Origin: Paramarasmius palmivorus
Taxonomy: Eukaryota > Basidiomycota > Agaricomycetes > Agaricales > Marasmiaceae
Length of the DNA stretch: 64,000 nucleotides
Direction of reading: 5' to 3'
Assembly: GCA_037176845.1 (NCBI GenBank)
Contig: JAYKXP010000189.1
Coordinates: 17,030 to 81,029 of the forward strand
This document shows positions 45,208-57,938 of the stretch, in pieces. The translations under genes and the position numbers were made by a program. Positions within the stretch are counted from its first letter, which is position 1; each line of letters starts with the position of its first letter. Under the pieces are notes generated by a model. It saw nothing but the letters and a program-made list of their open reading frames with translations, was not told the origin of the DNA and ran no database searches.

Positions 45208-45675
45208 CAAGCAGATTGTGTGTAGATGCCGCGGAAACCCGCTCTGGAAATATAAGGATTACTAGTACACTAAGAAGTTCAACTTACGGATCACGTCAAG
45301 TTCAAGATGTGATTGCATCCCGCTCATACCCGCCTGTCCAAATGAGTTTCATTGGGTCTTCCACGTCCTTTGGCTCAAACCTACGCACAAAGGTAACTTT
45401 GCAATCTGATGTTGGGCCCAACATTTCGAAATTACTCATCGGGCCACAGACGGAATTACGGTCTATGTGATTGTGATATGATCTCGTCCCGCCCTGTCAG
45501 TGTTATTATTAGCACATACAGCATAGAGGAGCACCGAGAATCTGCCGAGAATAGATTATACATGATAATCATCAAGGTGCGCCGGGGCTCTCAGATTCTC
45601 ACACCCCAAGAAACACATATAGGTCAGGGATTTTTGCATTATCATCTACCATACCACTTCTCTCCCATCTTGACG

Positions 45676-46270
45676 ATGAAGTTGTCCACCACTTCCATCG
45701 TTGTCTTTGCCTTGCTCGGTACGTTCGTACACTTACTCCCCTACCTACCAAATAAAACTCAACCTCTATAGCCCACGCTTCAGCCCAAAACGTTACACTG
45801 CCTGGCTCTGGTGAACAACAGGTCCAAAACCAATGCGAATCTCAAGCAAATGCCATGCTCAATGCCATTAAAGTGTGTATTATCATTATCTCGCCACGGC
45901 TGATTGTTCATTCTCTACCATAGGTCTGTAGCTATCAGAGTCAGCAACAGACCATCATTTACTGCCTTTGCTCTGACAACACTAGCGACACCATTGGTGT
46001 CGCGTTGAATTGTGCCGTCTCTGCGGATGGTAGTTTGCTGCAAGATGCGCAAAAGGCGTTTGATCGTAAGTAATCATTCAGGTTGCTCTCACGAGGCAAT
46101 ATTCAACCAGTGTCATAGAATACTCTCAGAACTGTCAGTCTGACGGAAAGGAAGTAAAGCAGCAGACTATTCGAAGTGAAGGGAATGGCGCAATGGGATT
46201 GCACCTGCCAGGAGGTAAGATGTTGAGTGTTTTGGGTTTGATGATGATTGTTATTGTGGAGGCTTTTTGA
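45676..46270 (+). CDS. Small secreted six-cysteine protein (unit 2, plus)
   Basis: Exons 45676-45718, 45772-45872, 45924-46065 and 46119-46270, 145 codons. Same signal peptide, cysteine spacing and hydrophobic tail as 38,128-38,722. The few differences include several that change the protein, clustered just before the C-x-C motif (Ser to Tyr, Ser to Thr, Asp to Tyr). All splice sites are intact. Confidence 0.75.
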
Positions 46271-46529
46271 CCCGTATCTGATTTTGATGTATGAACAAGT
46301 TGGGTTTAGCCCTATGAAGCACAAGTTGGTGCAAGTTTGGTCGCCTAGTCGAATATATCAATGAGAAATAATCTTAAAGGTAAACATGAAAGGGAGTTTC
46401 TTGGAAGCAAGCATGCATAAGGAAGGTTGAGAACGTGGTGGGCAAAGATCAATCGAATGTTGATGTTCGGCTGTTCGGTTTAGAGATCCGAGGAGTTATC
46501 GTTATCAGAGTCAGCGTTATCTTAGATGA

Positions 46530-47250
46530 TGTCAACAGGGCCTAACCCTAAACCCTACTTGGGACCAACGCCTTTTCTTCTCCACTACGATGACCCTCAC
46601 AACGCTTGGAGCCAATTAGCCATCGTTATCCAAACCACACAACGCTCGATATCGACACCGAACCACCGTCCCAATGTTATCACTCGGTACCTCAACAAAA
46701 AAGTTCCCAGCTTCTCGTTCGCAACGGCGCTCGTTTTGCTCTCATTCGGGCTCTATAAGACGATGAAGGTTAGCCAGAGGTTGTATGAAGAGGAAGATGC
46801 AATACGAACGACAACGATTCTGCATACCTTCCCCCGGTACCTGCGCTTGCACCAGCACGAGGGACCGTGAGTATGTGCTGCGGGCTCGGATGGATAGGAA
46901 GTAGGCACGAAGGAAATCCCGAAACTCGCTTTATCCGACATTCATCGACTTCCACTCCTCCATTACCCGTACCTCATTTGACCAAATAGACATAGAAGTC
47001 GCCGTTACACCCATCCACACCCCTACGCCCCCGACAATCGACCCGCGGAGCATGGTGCTAGTGATACGCCGCGGTGCGCTGGAACAAGGAGAGTAGTTAG
47101 AGAAAGAGTGGAAGGACGAAGGGGTGAAATATCATAGATAATGGAAAGTTCTCCCGATGGTGTGTTGTTTCGCCCCCTCCTCGGAACCATGATATCGACC
47201 ACTCCTTCAGAACGTACCTGCCTGTCTACCCATTGACATATGGACACTCT
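46530..47250 (+). repeat. R2 repeat, unit 2
   Basis: Counterpart of 38,973-39,730. The CRE-like site has decayed to TGATGTCA, but CCTAACCCTAAACCCTAC (46541-46558) is kept. The 114-codon frame 46,526-46,870 crosses it and ends in KVSQRLYEEEDAIRTTT.. ; coding status is doubtful. Confidence 0.5.
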
Positions 47251-47810
47251 CCGTCGTTATTCACCCGGGCCGTCATCATTCTCAACGCCGGGCACCTATT
47301 TTTGGTCCTTCTGATGCTCAGCACTCGCGCCTTAGGCTTCAGCGCGATATCAAACGTCGTCTATCCCATTCACCTCTTTGCCCTCAGTCGTGTTCCTGGA
47401 TATTCGCGGACATTTCCTGCTCTCTAGGACATAGTAAACGCCTCCTCTCTCAATGGTTTGACCAGGATTGGATGTACGTCTCTGTTATCTTGTCCATGTC
47501 CGGTTGCTTATCACGACAAACTCTAGCTTCGACCTCGATGTCTTGGTGAACGTTCCCGGGAGAACGTACGTCTCTCGTATGATTGGATCCCCGATTGTTT
47601 ATATCAGGCGTATTTGTTTCCCTTCAGCTCATTTCCACGCCTCTCAGCACCTTTCGGCACCCGTTGCATCAAGCCAATAGAGGTCGTTTATCAAATCCCA
47701 GCGCAGGAACTGAAACCCAAAGCACGTTCTGCCGGATCCTAGTCTTTGGAAAGAGGGTAAGTAGTTGCCAGGTTAAGTTTTGTACCTGGATCGCTTCAAT
47801 CGTGACAAGG

Positions 47811-47902
47811 ACACCATTGGTGACGTGGTTGTCACGCTTGCCTTCTGTACTTCGGAATATAGACATTGGCAAGCAGCTCGGGTTCGATCCCCGAACGATC
47901 TA
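47811..47902 (+). pseudogene. tRNA-Gly pseudogene, tandem copy
   Basis: ACACCATTGGTGACGTGG...GCAAGCAGCTCGGGTTCGATCCCCG is clear, but the acceptor does not close and the anticodon reads TCT. It lacks the two one-base gaps of the unit 1 copy. Confidence 0.7.
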
Positions 47903-48702
47903 ATTCCCTTGGAAAGATCTGTTTTTCCTTCTTGTCCATTCCTCCGTTTCCTTCCCTGAATCGGAGACCAACCTCTGCCTCCAATGTCACTTGTTCGAGT
48001 TGCGAAGATACGTCACGATTTTACACCCATTTCAACAACAGGTCAATTTCGATGGTACCTGATAATCGATGATGTCTTCACAGCTTCACGCCTTGCCTCC
48101 GTCCCTTGGGTTTAGAAATCTTTCTGATGCCGTATTGTTGGCACCATTTCGGGATTGGATGGATGTAGAGGAGGTGGTTTCTATACCGTTGAGATAAAGT
48201 ATTGATACCTATCAACTTTCAAGCGTTTTTGTACCGATCCGTCGTTGGTTGACCGGACTTTCGGCAACAAGGTATGAAGTCATCTTGGTTCTCTGAACAT
48301 GCTTCCTTGCCTTCTTGATAGAGCCATATTCCAGGGTTTGGTTCTTATACTTTACGTTTTCGTTCCTGATTACACGTGTCGATCGCTAGGAATTCCAATA
48401 TTTTCGGTCTTTGAAGGGTATAGACAACGCGTCTTCTTCCGTAAGAGGCTTCTGCAAGTTTCGCCATGGTGATGTTCCATCTGCCGAACGGTACAGTATG
48501 AATTCATCACAAATCATCTGCTCATCTTTCCAAGTAGGCAGGCCCATAACGGCTAGCAAGCGGATGTAACGTATAACACAACGTATCGAGCAACCACCCG
48601 TCGTCAATCGAGGCGACGGAATCAGGGTATTACTTACAGCACTCCATTGGAGTCTTAGCATTAACAAAATAACACTGGAACTATACACAACTCGTCCAAT
48701 TA

Positions 48703-49307
48703 TCAAGCGAACGCGAAATAAACACCCATCACTGCTCCGAAGACGCTCAGCACACCACTTCCTACGGCTGGCGCACCATTGCCTTGAATATTCTGCTGTT
48801 TCACTTCTTGTCCACTCGATTTACATTGCTCAGCATAATCTATACCACCAGATCAGTCTCACTTCATTGCCGAACACTGTACAAGGAATAACTCACTATT
48901 AAATGCCTTTTCAGCTTGGTCTCTAATATCACCATCAGCCGAAACAACGCAATTCAAAGCCTCGCCGATAGCATCGCTCGTCTCATCGGAGCACATACAC
49001 CTAATCAGCGCTTGTTCACGACCATCGGGCTGCTCGGATGCGGCGTTTGCGCAGTTCTACAGCAAGTGAGTACGAATGATGGATAAGGGAGAAAATGCGA
49101 CTGACGTTAATAGTATTAACTAATGCATTGGCTTGAGACTCGCATTGTTGTTGAGCTTGTTCGTTTTCGCCATCGGGGGGTGTGAAGTTCACTTGGGCAG
49201 AAGCGAACGCTTTGATGTCAAACGACGCAGGGTGAACATAGGCTCCTGAGACTGGTGGATCTGAACATACCGAATAAGCTGAGGACAACAACAGAGGTGA
49301 ACTTCAT
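48703..49307 (-). CDS. Small secreted six-cysteine protein (unit 2, minus)
   Basis: Exons 49307 to 49271, 49209 to 49106, 49056 to 48897 and 48839 to 48703; 145 residues. Same layout as 41,144-41,747, but about 24 amino-acid replacements separate the two, far more than expected from the near-identity of the adjacent non-coding DNA. All six cysteines, the signal peptide and the hydrophobic tail are kept. Confidence 0.75.
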
Positions 49308-49460
49308 GACTGTGAGAGATGAATAGAATGCAGAAACATGAGTTCTCATCGATGCTTTTATACTTTGAATGGCCCCTAAGCTCCGTGAATGGTAATGTTG
49401 GATGGAGTACTTGTAGCACCGCTCGTGTTCCGTTCAACTTTCGGAACACTTCGAAGTCGG

Positions 49461-50459
49461 TGATAAACATCCAGGGGAAGTGGAGTTTCTTCCAGAAAAT
49501 TTTCAACGCGGACAGATGAACGGTACCCACGCCTCTCCTTTCCGAATACCTCGAAGCCGATGGCAAAAGTCCGGGAGAAGTAGAAGTATTAACTCGGCAT
49601 GAAATCATCATCATCGCAAGTAAACGGATACGCTCAAGTTGTGCCCAGAAATGATGAACGTATGTTATCATATTCATAGAATACCAGACGGTTAGCCATG
49701 CGAATCGTGTTGTATCATGTGCACGAGCGCAGATCAGTATCAAGTTCAATTACAGGTAACAGTCTTCGTTTCTCATGTTGGCCACTGTAAGGTGGTGTGT
49801 ACAGGAATATGATTCCCCTTGGATCCGGGAAGTGTTTGGCGTTAAGTAAATGACCAGTCTCCGAGTTTGCTGTACAAGGGGGCGAAGGGGTATGTGAGAA
49901 TCTGGTGCGTCCTGGTTTAACTTTGGTGTAGAACTTGGGACACCCTAGTATACAGAAGCAGGTAGTCTAAGGTATCGACGAAGCGAATAATTCTGGGCCC
50001 CGAACATGAACGAACCTTGGAGTTTTACACTCCAAGCACATTGGATTTGCCGCCGATAGGATATTTAGCATCATTAGACGCCCGCAAGACCCCCGAGCGT
50101 CAAGGGAACACGAGGCGTAGGGTACTTATGTACATCAAAGCGTGCCTGATTTTGGTTTGCTAATGAATTGTGGAGCAAATACACACATTTAGAGTATCCT
50201 CATCTCACGGTGAGGCTTGCCCGCATGAACAAGTTAATCTGCGTCCAAGTCCTAATTCCCGAACCTATCGGGACGCTTGCTCGGAGTTGGATTTTCGAGG
50301 ATACAAGTTCCTGGCCAAGAGTCGATACTTCATGAATGATTTCATATTCATGTTAGTTCATCACCTCGGTGTTCCTTATTTCTGCCAGAAAATGCAGAGT
50401 TGACTGGTATAAAAGATGGAAAGTATGGTGTCCTAGGTTTACTCATACCATTCAGCGCT
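49461..50459. other. Unique sequence after the tandem array
   Basis: No gene recognised. The minus-strand frame 49,189-49,749 is mostly the antisense of leader and intron sequence of the secreted-protein gene. Confidence 0.4.
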
Positions 50460-50979
50460 ATGAAGTTTGTTTCTCTATCATTCTGCATCGCTGCGCTCAG
50501 TCTCCTAGGTTCTGGTACGTTCCAACAGTCTCTTCCAAGAATACTGACCGAAAGCCCGGCGTATAGTGCAAGCCACCCCTCGACCACGACAAGATTCTGG
50601 TGAATGCCACGATGTAGCGAGCCGCCTCATCCAAACTTTCCAGGCAATTACCAACTCTCTTTTCCCTATACAAACTTATATCTTATACGAATTATATAGT
50701 GGTGCGGGAATGCACAATCCTCTCCAGAACCCGGAGGAAATGAAACAGGTTCTATCAGTTGCGTATGTCACTTCGAGACAGTGGATGTCGTCAAACAAGT
50801 CGTCGAGTGTGGGTATTTTGCGGGTACCGAGTTAGCTTCGCATGAAGAGGAGATATTTGAACGTATGTGGTCTTGCACTTGTGTTCTTGGTCGGCGCAGG
50901 CTGATTACTCGGATATTTGATAGATTATGAGGCGTTCTGTGGGTTCTTTGGTACCGAACTTGGATGGGGATCCGCTTGA
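50460..50979 (+). CDS. Diverged six-cysteine secreted protein
   Basis: Exons 50460-50514, 50567-50643, 50700-50862 and 50924-50979 give 116 residues. Little sequence is shared with the other members, yet the intron phases (1, 0, 1), the cysteine spacing C-x13-C-x18-C-x-C-x13-C-x22-C, the C-x-N-A after the second cysteine and the C-x-C are the same. Signal peptide MKFVSLSFCIAALSLLGSVQA. It ends shortly after the sixth cysteine, so it has no GPI-like tail and should be freely secreted. Intron 2 begins GC (CAG|GCAATT); the position is fixed by exact alignment with the relatives. Confidence 0.65.
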
Positions 50980-51384
50980 GGGAGGAGTTGATGAATATGC
51001 GTATTGGTGGTGGTTCAGCATATGGTCATTTTGGTTGAGCTCCTCAAAAGGGTGCAATGTACCATGTACTTCCAACACGCTCAGTACTCGCGAATTATAC
51101 GCATCCGTGACACCTACGGATGCATTTCCACTCGTTCAAACGCTCTTGGCTCAGTATCTTCTTGTAAGCCAACATGATTCAGATATGTAATCAGGTCGTA
51201 GACGCAGTACAGAATACATAGTTGGAGGTCCTTGGGGTTTGTATCGCTCTGTTGGTAACGGGGAACTCTTGTGTAGTGTGACAAAAGAGGCATAGGTAAA
51301 CTATAGTACATCCCGAGTCAGTGCGTACGGAAGCGCGATAATAAATAAGTCCGACTGACGCGAGTGTGATTAGACAAGGCCATC

Positions 51385-51570
51385 CAATTGAGACTTGTGT
51401 CGTCGCGGACTCTGCTCGTTATCACCTTCAGGGAGTGTAAAGTTGACGTCGACTTGGTCAGGAGTAAATGTTGTCGCGATAAATATAGAGTAGTATGACT
51501 ATGGATTCATGGTCAAGTTGAATCCAAACGTCCCGAATAAGCTAAGAACGAAAAGGGAGGTAAGCTTCAT
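51385..51570 (-). pseudogene. Dead member of the six-cysteine family
   Basis: The minus strand starts MKLTSLFVLSLF, with an exon 1 of 37 nt as in the intact minus-strand genes, but the donor is lost (CGGGACGT instead of CGGTATGT). A second piece reads QVDVNFTLPEGDNEQ and then meets a stop. The rest is missing. Confidence 0.65.
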
Positions 51571-52736
51571 GTTTTTTTTGGAATGTGGAAACAGTGACTT
51601 CTATTAAGGCTTTTATAACTGTGAGCTTCTTGAATGGCAGTGTGAACTGGGACTCCTGTAAACACTGTTTTGACATAGAGAGAATTCTTGGAAGTCAGTG
51701 ATAAACATCCTGAACACACGAAGCGCTTTAGTCGTGTCGGGCCGTGAAAAGCATTACCGTCGCAAAACAGGTGGGTGCGTTCACTTGTGCCATGGCATTG
51801 GTCCCGAAGACTGGTAGCCATACGAGTCGTGTCCTATCATGTGCACGAGCTGCTCACCCTGATGCAAACATCAGAAAGCACCGGTAAGGGCCTTCGTACC
51901 ACTTCTCATACCTGTACCGCTCTGTAGATAGATGATAGAGTCATTACGGATAGGGTATCAATGCTTGGTCCCGGGATGATTATGCCGTACTAGGTCTTGG
52001 TTCTCGAAGTTAACCACCGTTCCGTTTTCATTTTTGTCCAAGGCAGGTAGCAAGATGTGTAAGAATCACGATCTCGGGAAGTTCTAAATCATCTTTGGTA
52101 CCACAACTGACACCTGACAGGGAGACGACAGAGCTCAGAACTCAGCGAACGCATGACTGTGGGCTCATCGGATTTCGGACTTGCCACTTATAGCACCTTT
52201 AGCGCCGTTAGGCGCTCGAGGTTTTGATACATCATTGTACCGCTCTAACTTCTGGATTCTAGCTGGAATCCTGACGCAAAGGCACTTTGTTGACATCAAC
52301 ATCAAAGCACGCTGGATTGCACGGTGCTTAGTTTTTGATGTCCGCTCACTACTGAATAGCCAATACGAGTGGATACAGCTGGTTGACAATTCCCTGACGT
52401 ATTGGGATGCTCTACGGTGCGTGTTCAACTGGTCTCTTGATCAGATGAGACCAGTTTACCTTTACTGACCATAATTTCCATGGAACGATGGGAATTCGAC
52501 CTCTGAGGGCAAGAAGGAGTGGAATGAGCAGTTGGTCCGAGTTTAGATATCGGAAGCGTTCTATCTAGTATCTATAAACCTCGTTGTTCGGTCATGAATG
52601 TGACTTGGACATGACGCTATTTTGCATCTACGGCCTGCTATGTGTAGGCCCCAAGCATCAAGCTTGAGGTCAAGCATATGCATCATACGATTCTATCAGC
52701 CTGCTTTGATTCCGATGCCTCCAGCTCTAGATATCA

Positions 52737-53800
52737 ATGACGTCACCTGTACCTAACCCTAAACCCTACTCTGGCCCATCGTCCTTTCTTCCTCAACCCA
52801 CGATGACCGACGCCTCGTACGTTCTGCATTTCTCTGCTCAGATTCGTTCTGCTAACACGAGTCAGGCTTTAATTTCCTGAGTGCACGACTTTTTTCAGGA
52901 TAGTATGAGATGGAATGGTCTACGGTCAAACAGAGGTACAGTATATGTACGCTTCTTGCTATGAACGGGTGATTCATTGAGACACTTAGCCATCGTTACC
53001 CAACCCACACAACGCTCGATATCGACACCGAACCACCCAATTTCATCACACAGTAACCCCGCTCTTCAATACAATCCAGCGTCCTTCATCGAGCCTTCTC
53101 GTTCTTAGATAAGCGCATTGGGGTCCCATGTTGTGTATGAGGACAGACATCGGGCAGGGTTTTGCCAAGAGAAAAAAAGTAATCGACGAAAGATATGAGA
53201 TCTGCCTACCTTCGCCCATCTCCACCATGGCACATCCCCGGCACCTTACATCACCGGGATTTCGTTTGCAGCTCCCCTTCATTTCTCATCGTTTTGGACG
53301 CCCACAGCCGTACATGCAGCCACGTCTCTGCTGTCTTGCTTCCTATCACACACAATTCCTACGCTTGCATATTATGCTTCGATTATTGGCTCCTGGTGTG
53401 GGAAGGAAGCAGGGGAGATATCCGAGTGTACCTTCTACCTCCGTCCGTACCCCACACCGGCAAGACCCACACCACTCGACTGAATGGATGGAGAAGACAA
53501 AAGTCAGGACCGCTATGTCCCTATGGACACAGAGCATCGAATACAACGTGGTACGTTGGGTGAAAAGGAGAATGGTTAAAGAGAGGAAGGACGAGAGGGT
53601 AAAAGATAATCGATAAGGGATCGTGGAAGGTTCTCCCCAATGGTGCGTTATGTCGTCGCCTCCCCAAAATCATGATACCGACTATTCCTTCAGATGGTGC
53701 GTTCACACATGGACCTTTGCCGCCCTACATACTGGCCGTCATCATTCTCGAACCCGGGACTCGTGCCATTGTTTGGTGGTCCCTCTTGCCGTTAAGCACT
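52737..53800 (+). repeat. R2 repeat, diverged third copy
   Basis: TGACGTCA (52738-52745), CCTAACCCTAAACCCTAC (52752-52769), 'cccacgatgacc', 'cgctcgatatcgacaccgaacc' and 'ggaaggttctcccc' occur in the same order as in the two tandem units. The overlapping frames at 53,128-53,616 follow from this repeat and are not trusted. Confidence 0.6.
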
Positions 53801-56800
53801 CGCACCCGCATATAGTGAAGCCTAGGCGCCAAATTGTTTGGATTCCACAAGTTGTAACGCCAGTGCTCCACCGGCTGGTCTGCTCCGTCTTCACATTACA
53901 CTCCTTGTCCTCGATGACTGGTATTCGTGATGAAGTACTTAATCCAATCACTGTATCACAAGTCACTCACTTACTCCAATCAGCGTCGGTTGAAAATCGA
54001 TTTACGTTGGCTTACGCTGGGTTAAATACACCTAACTCCGCTGGTGTTGGAATTCTGGATGTTTCCGACTCGCCAGCTGGAGCGTCTGCGAGTGGTTTCT
54101 AGGTAGTTCTTTTGACTCAGTACTTATTCAGCGTTTATTAAGCATTTTACTAAGTAGCTACAGTAGAATATTCTAGATACAAAGTTGTAGATATAAAAAC
54201 CAGAAAATATAGTGGCAAGGGGCATGCGTTTGCGAGGCCAAAGCCCCAAGCCTTGATCAACCGCAAACTCTATTTTTACGTTCTCAAAGTACACTTACCA
54301 CGTACTTCTCACGCGCACCCTAAAAATCCAACAGCTGGCGATTAGCGTACATCTAGGACAGAGTTTCTAGCTAAGAGTTTTTCGCTTGTTTATCTTTTCG
54401 ACGCTCATATCACCCCACTGGGACTCATGTTAATGCTCCACAGTGTCGGGAATGCAGAGCTATACTATTGATTTACCCCTTTCATGGTGTTGATTAGGAA
54501 AGGCTCTCGCCCGAGGTACAGGTTATAATCTCCTGAAGAATGATGAACGTTCTGGTGGAACTTTGTCGACCAGGAATGGGTAGAAGTGACATTTACCTCA
54601 TGATTCTGTTTGTAAGTTCCATGTTTGCTGTTCATGTAATCTCAATTCTTAGTTCAATTGCCCATTACAGTTGGGGTAAGATGGTTAAGATACGCATGTT
54701 CAGCATTTTATTCTGGTATGTGCGTCTCGGACATGCTGTACATGACCATTGACTTGTTCGAGCGTATCTTTGGCAGGAGAAATGTCCATTCCTAACCTGG
54801 ATACCACCTCAGTGCGTGATACTACAATTGAGGTCGGTATGCGGTACGCCTTGTCTCGGTAGATTCACGTTTTGGTGAGCGGGAATCGGGATCTGGAAAG
54901 CGCTGGGTCTCCTGGTGAACGTGATTATCTCGTACCAATCACTTTAAAGATCAAATATGTCTCCTGCCACGGCTTAGAACATGTAAAGGGATCGTACGGT
55001 ATCGGAACGTTACTTTGTCTAAGGGCGTTATATTTGCCGCGCTCACTCCATAGCGCCATCGCCTTGTGGGGTTCTGTCACTGGGCTCTGGGTCGGCTGGT
55101 GAAGTTTGGGGTGAAGATCGCGTCCCAGACATTCTGACTGGAAGATAATATCTCGGATTTAATCCCAGTCCCCAGCAGGTTTTTTTTACTGTTCTTGTAC
55201 GATCAAAGATATTCGCTAGATTCCTGGACTTCCAATCATCTCGAGTATGTCTTTCCGCGGTCATTGGCGACATTAGACAAGAGCTACTGGCCATGAACTG
55301 TTTTCACACCATCACACACGGGGCATCCTGGGGGCGAACATGTGGCGTATTTTTGGCAGCGGGGGTGATCTATCCAGTATGCCCGAGCTCCAATTTCAGA
55401 ATGGAGACACTCATGGCCAACATAGGTAGTCTAGAAGCCTTTGGCGTAGCGCCAGGACACCGAGAACCGGGAGAACAGCAGTTTTCCTACTTTGAGTCGT
55501 TCAACCATTGGGCTTGTTGCTCATTTTGAATGACCTGCGGATAGTCCGCCATACCCTCAATTATTTCTGTCACAGAAGCGTCCTATTTCTTTCGTAAACT
55601 TCCCTGTGGCTACTACCCATTGGTATTAGCTCTAACGTAGACGGTGCACCATATTCGTATTCTCTATTCCTTTATGGCGTCTTCCGCATACCGGATTACC
55701 ATGTTCCAGTCAGCGTATCACACCAAAGGGTTTGATTATACATATTCCTGTCGTTGTTCGTTAAGCGAGATGTATCCGCTCGATGGTCACTCAATACAAA
55801 TGTGGGTAATCTCATTCCGCAAAACGTTAGGCTGACCTAGTTCGATCGATATTGCTGTCAGGCTGTATGCCTTACTCTCCATCACGCTGTCTACGTAGTC
55901 TCGTCAAGCGGCATTTTTCTGACAACTCTGTCAGAGTGGTCGTATTGTACTCTGAATCCAAATGCAGGGAACGTTGGACGCGACTTCTCCCCCACCCCGC
56001 ACACTCCGCACCCAAATCGAGCATCTGCTACGCACAGATCACCCAAATGAGTGTCTAATCGAACCCTTTTTGTCGTGCTTAGATTTCGAAAAGCGTTAAC
56101 GATCTTCCCGGACAATTCACTGAAAAGGCAGGCAGGAAAGGGGACGGTTTACGTCTTGTTAACCCATCACAAGTTTTGATATTGCTGGCTCCCTACAGCA
56201 TCTTGACGGCAAACACAAAAGAGATATCTGTGCTCTAGTACTCCATAACAAAGCAGCATCGTGTTGATAGGGAGTGTCATTGAACTGCGTACTGCGGTAT
56301 GAATCCAGGGTAGATCTGCTTCTGCCGCTGATGTATCAAGTGATGTGGTATATTTCTGATTTTGAAAGTAACTCACTTGTCAGTAATCATCATATTGACT
56401 GTCATTTGTGAGCCCGGCGTTCATTACGGCTGTCATGATAGACGACGCAATCTATATCGTGGCGCTCATCATCGTTTAGCCATTCTGATCTGGGAACGAT
56501 AGCATATAGCTGGACATTCAGGTGCGAAGCTCACGTGAAAAACACGAATTGAGCTTACACACGCAGCTTCCGTCAACCAAGTTCCAGAAGAGCGGACAAT
56601 TACAATGCCTGTACATAACAGAGAAACACTGAAGGCATATTAAGCACAAGTTGGACCTCCTTCCCTTCAATAGATCCGATGACCCGCTTCCAATATCAGG
56701 CTATTTCACATCAACTACGGGTCAAATTCAAGTGGAGAATGGGCATATCTGTAGAAGTACGTACTCATTTAGAGGTGTCCGGTTTCTGTTCTCCCTTTGC

Positions 56801-57938
56801 AGCCTCGATGGACTCGCGGAAGAGACATATTGTGCTGGGATCAAGAGCTTGAGTGTCCGTTGTGTGTTTGTTTGACTTCTCATCATCACGAGGAGAAGAG
56901 GTGCTGTCCTCCGGACCTGAATGCCAAATCAACGTCAATCAGGGTAAACAACTACCGTAGAGATATCTCTTACTGAGTGGCTTATCTGCGAATTGTTGAG
57001 TATCTGAGGAGTTGGACATGAGGATGTTGAAGTTCACACAATATCAATGATTCCACTCTAAATAGGTCAGACTTGGCCTAGGTCCGCCCGAAGGGTCATC
57101 GACGGCGCCACCACTAGCCTCATGATGTGATTGGCAGTCGTAATTTGTGACGTCGAGGGTTGGAAGAATGAGGTTATTTGAAATTCCACGAATGTGAAAG
57201 GATGTCCTTTTAAGAGCGTGTTAACACCGCACAACGTTTTTCAGAGTCTATGTGCAAATAAAACCCGGAAATCAATCTAGGGTGTGCGCATTATAATCTG
57301 CGGGGGCTTTGCCCGGAATGATCCAAGAGGGCCACCTTATCCTCATGATCACGATATCTGTACCTGTAAATTAAAATCTGCGCTCATATCGATCGCGCTC
57401 GTCATCTTGGGCTTCGATGCTTTATCCTGGTGCTCCGAGTCACTCCCATTCAAATTTGGGTTACTGGACGTCTATCGAGCGTCTATGGTGCTATCCTTCT
57501 TCTGGAACTCTCGTCGTGATTACAGGAGGGATCTTGTTTCAATTGCTACTGAACGTGTGGCTCAAGGAATTGACCCATGTGCCTCAGACGGTAGTGTCGG
57601 ATTTGGTTCGTTGGACCTAATCCGAAGCTCACATGTTAATTAAGGCGGGACTCAGCGACTGGATTACGTGCGTTGATAGCGCTTCCCGAGAGCACAATTG
57701 CTTGTAAGTTGTACGCTGTGACCATACAACATTTCATCTAGACCCAAAGTACAGCGCCAGAACATTCTCGTATTTCAATGTAATTATCGTTATATACACA
57801 TTTGAACAAAGACAATATTGATGAGTGGGGTTTCAAGTCGTTTTACAAGATAACGTACGTACAAGGTTACACAGAAGCCGTTTATGAGACAAAGACGAAC
57901 GGAGAGAAATTCAAGAACGGAATCAAAGTACGTGTCGT
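53801..57938. other. 4 kb without a recognised gene
   Basis: Several open frames exist (for example 53,623-54,102 and 57,284-57,643), but none shows a motif or consistent splice sites. A decayed membrane-protein gene is possible around 54.5-57.6 kb, given short hydrophobic runs such as IYLMILFVSSMFAVHVIS. Confidence 0.35.

Larger units (their letters stand above)
41908..49460 (+). repeat. 7.56-kb tandem duplication, unit 2
   Basis: The offset from unit 1 is 7557 in the first 3.3 kb, where I find no difference. It then drifts (7548 to 7574) as indels and substitutions appear. It ends at 'aacatccagggga' followed by unique sequence. Confidence 0.9.

Noticed and set aside
53128..53616. Overlapping 162- and 122-codon frames
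   Set aside because: They lie in the diverged R2 repeat, and the other R2 copies do not preserve them.
53740..53765. CCCGGGTTCGAGAA on the minus strand as a tRNA B-box
   Set aside because: No cloverleaf can be drawn, and the same place in the other R2 copies lacks it.
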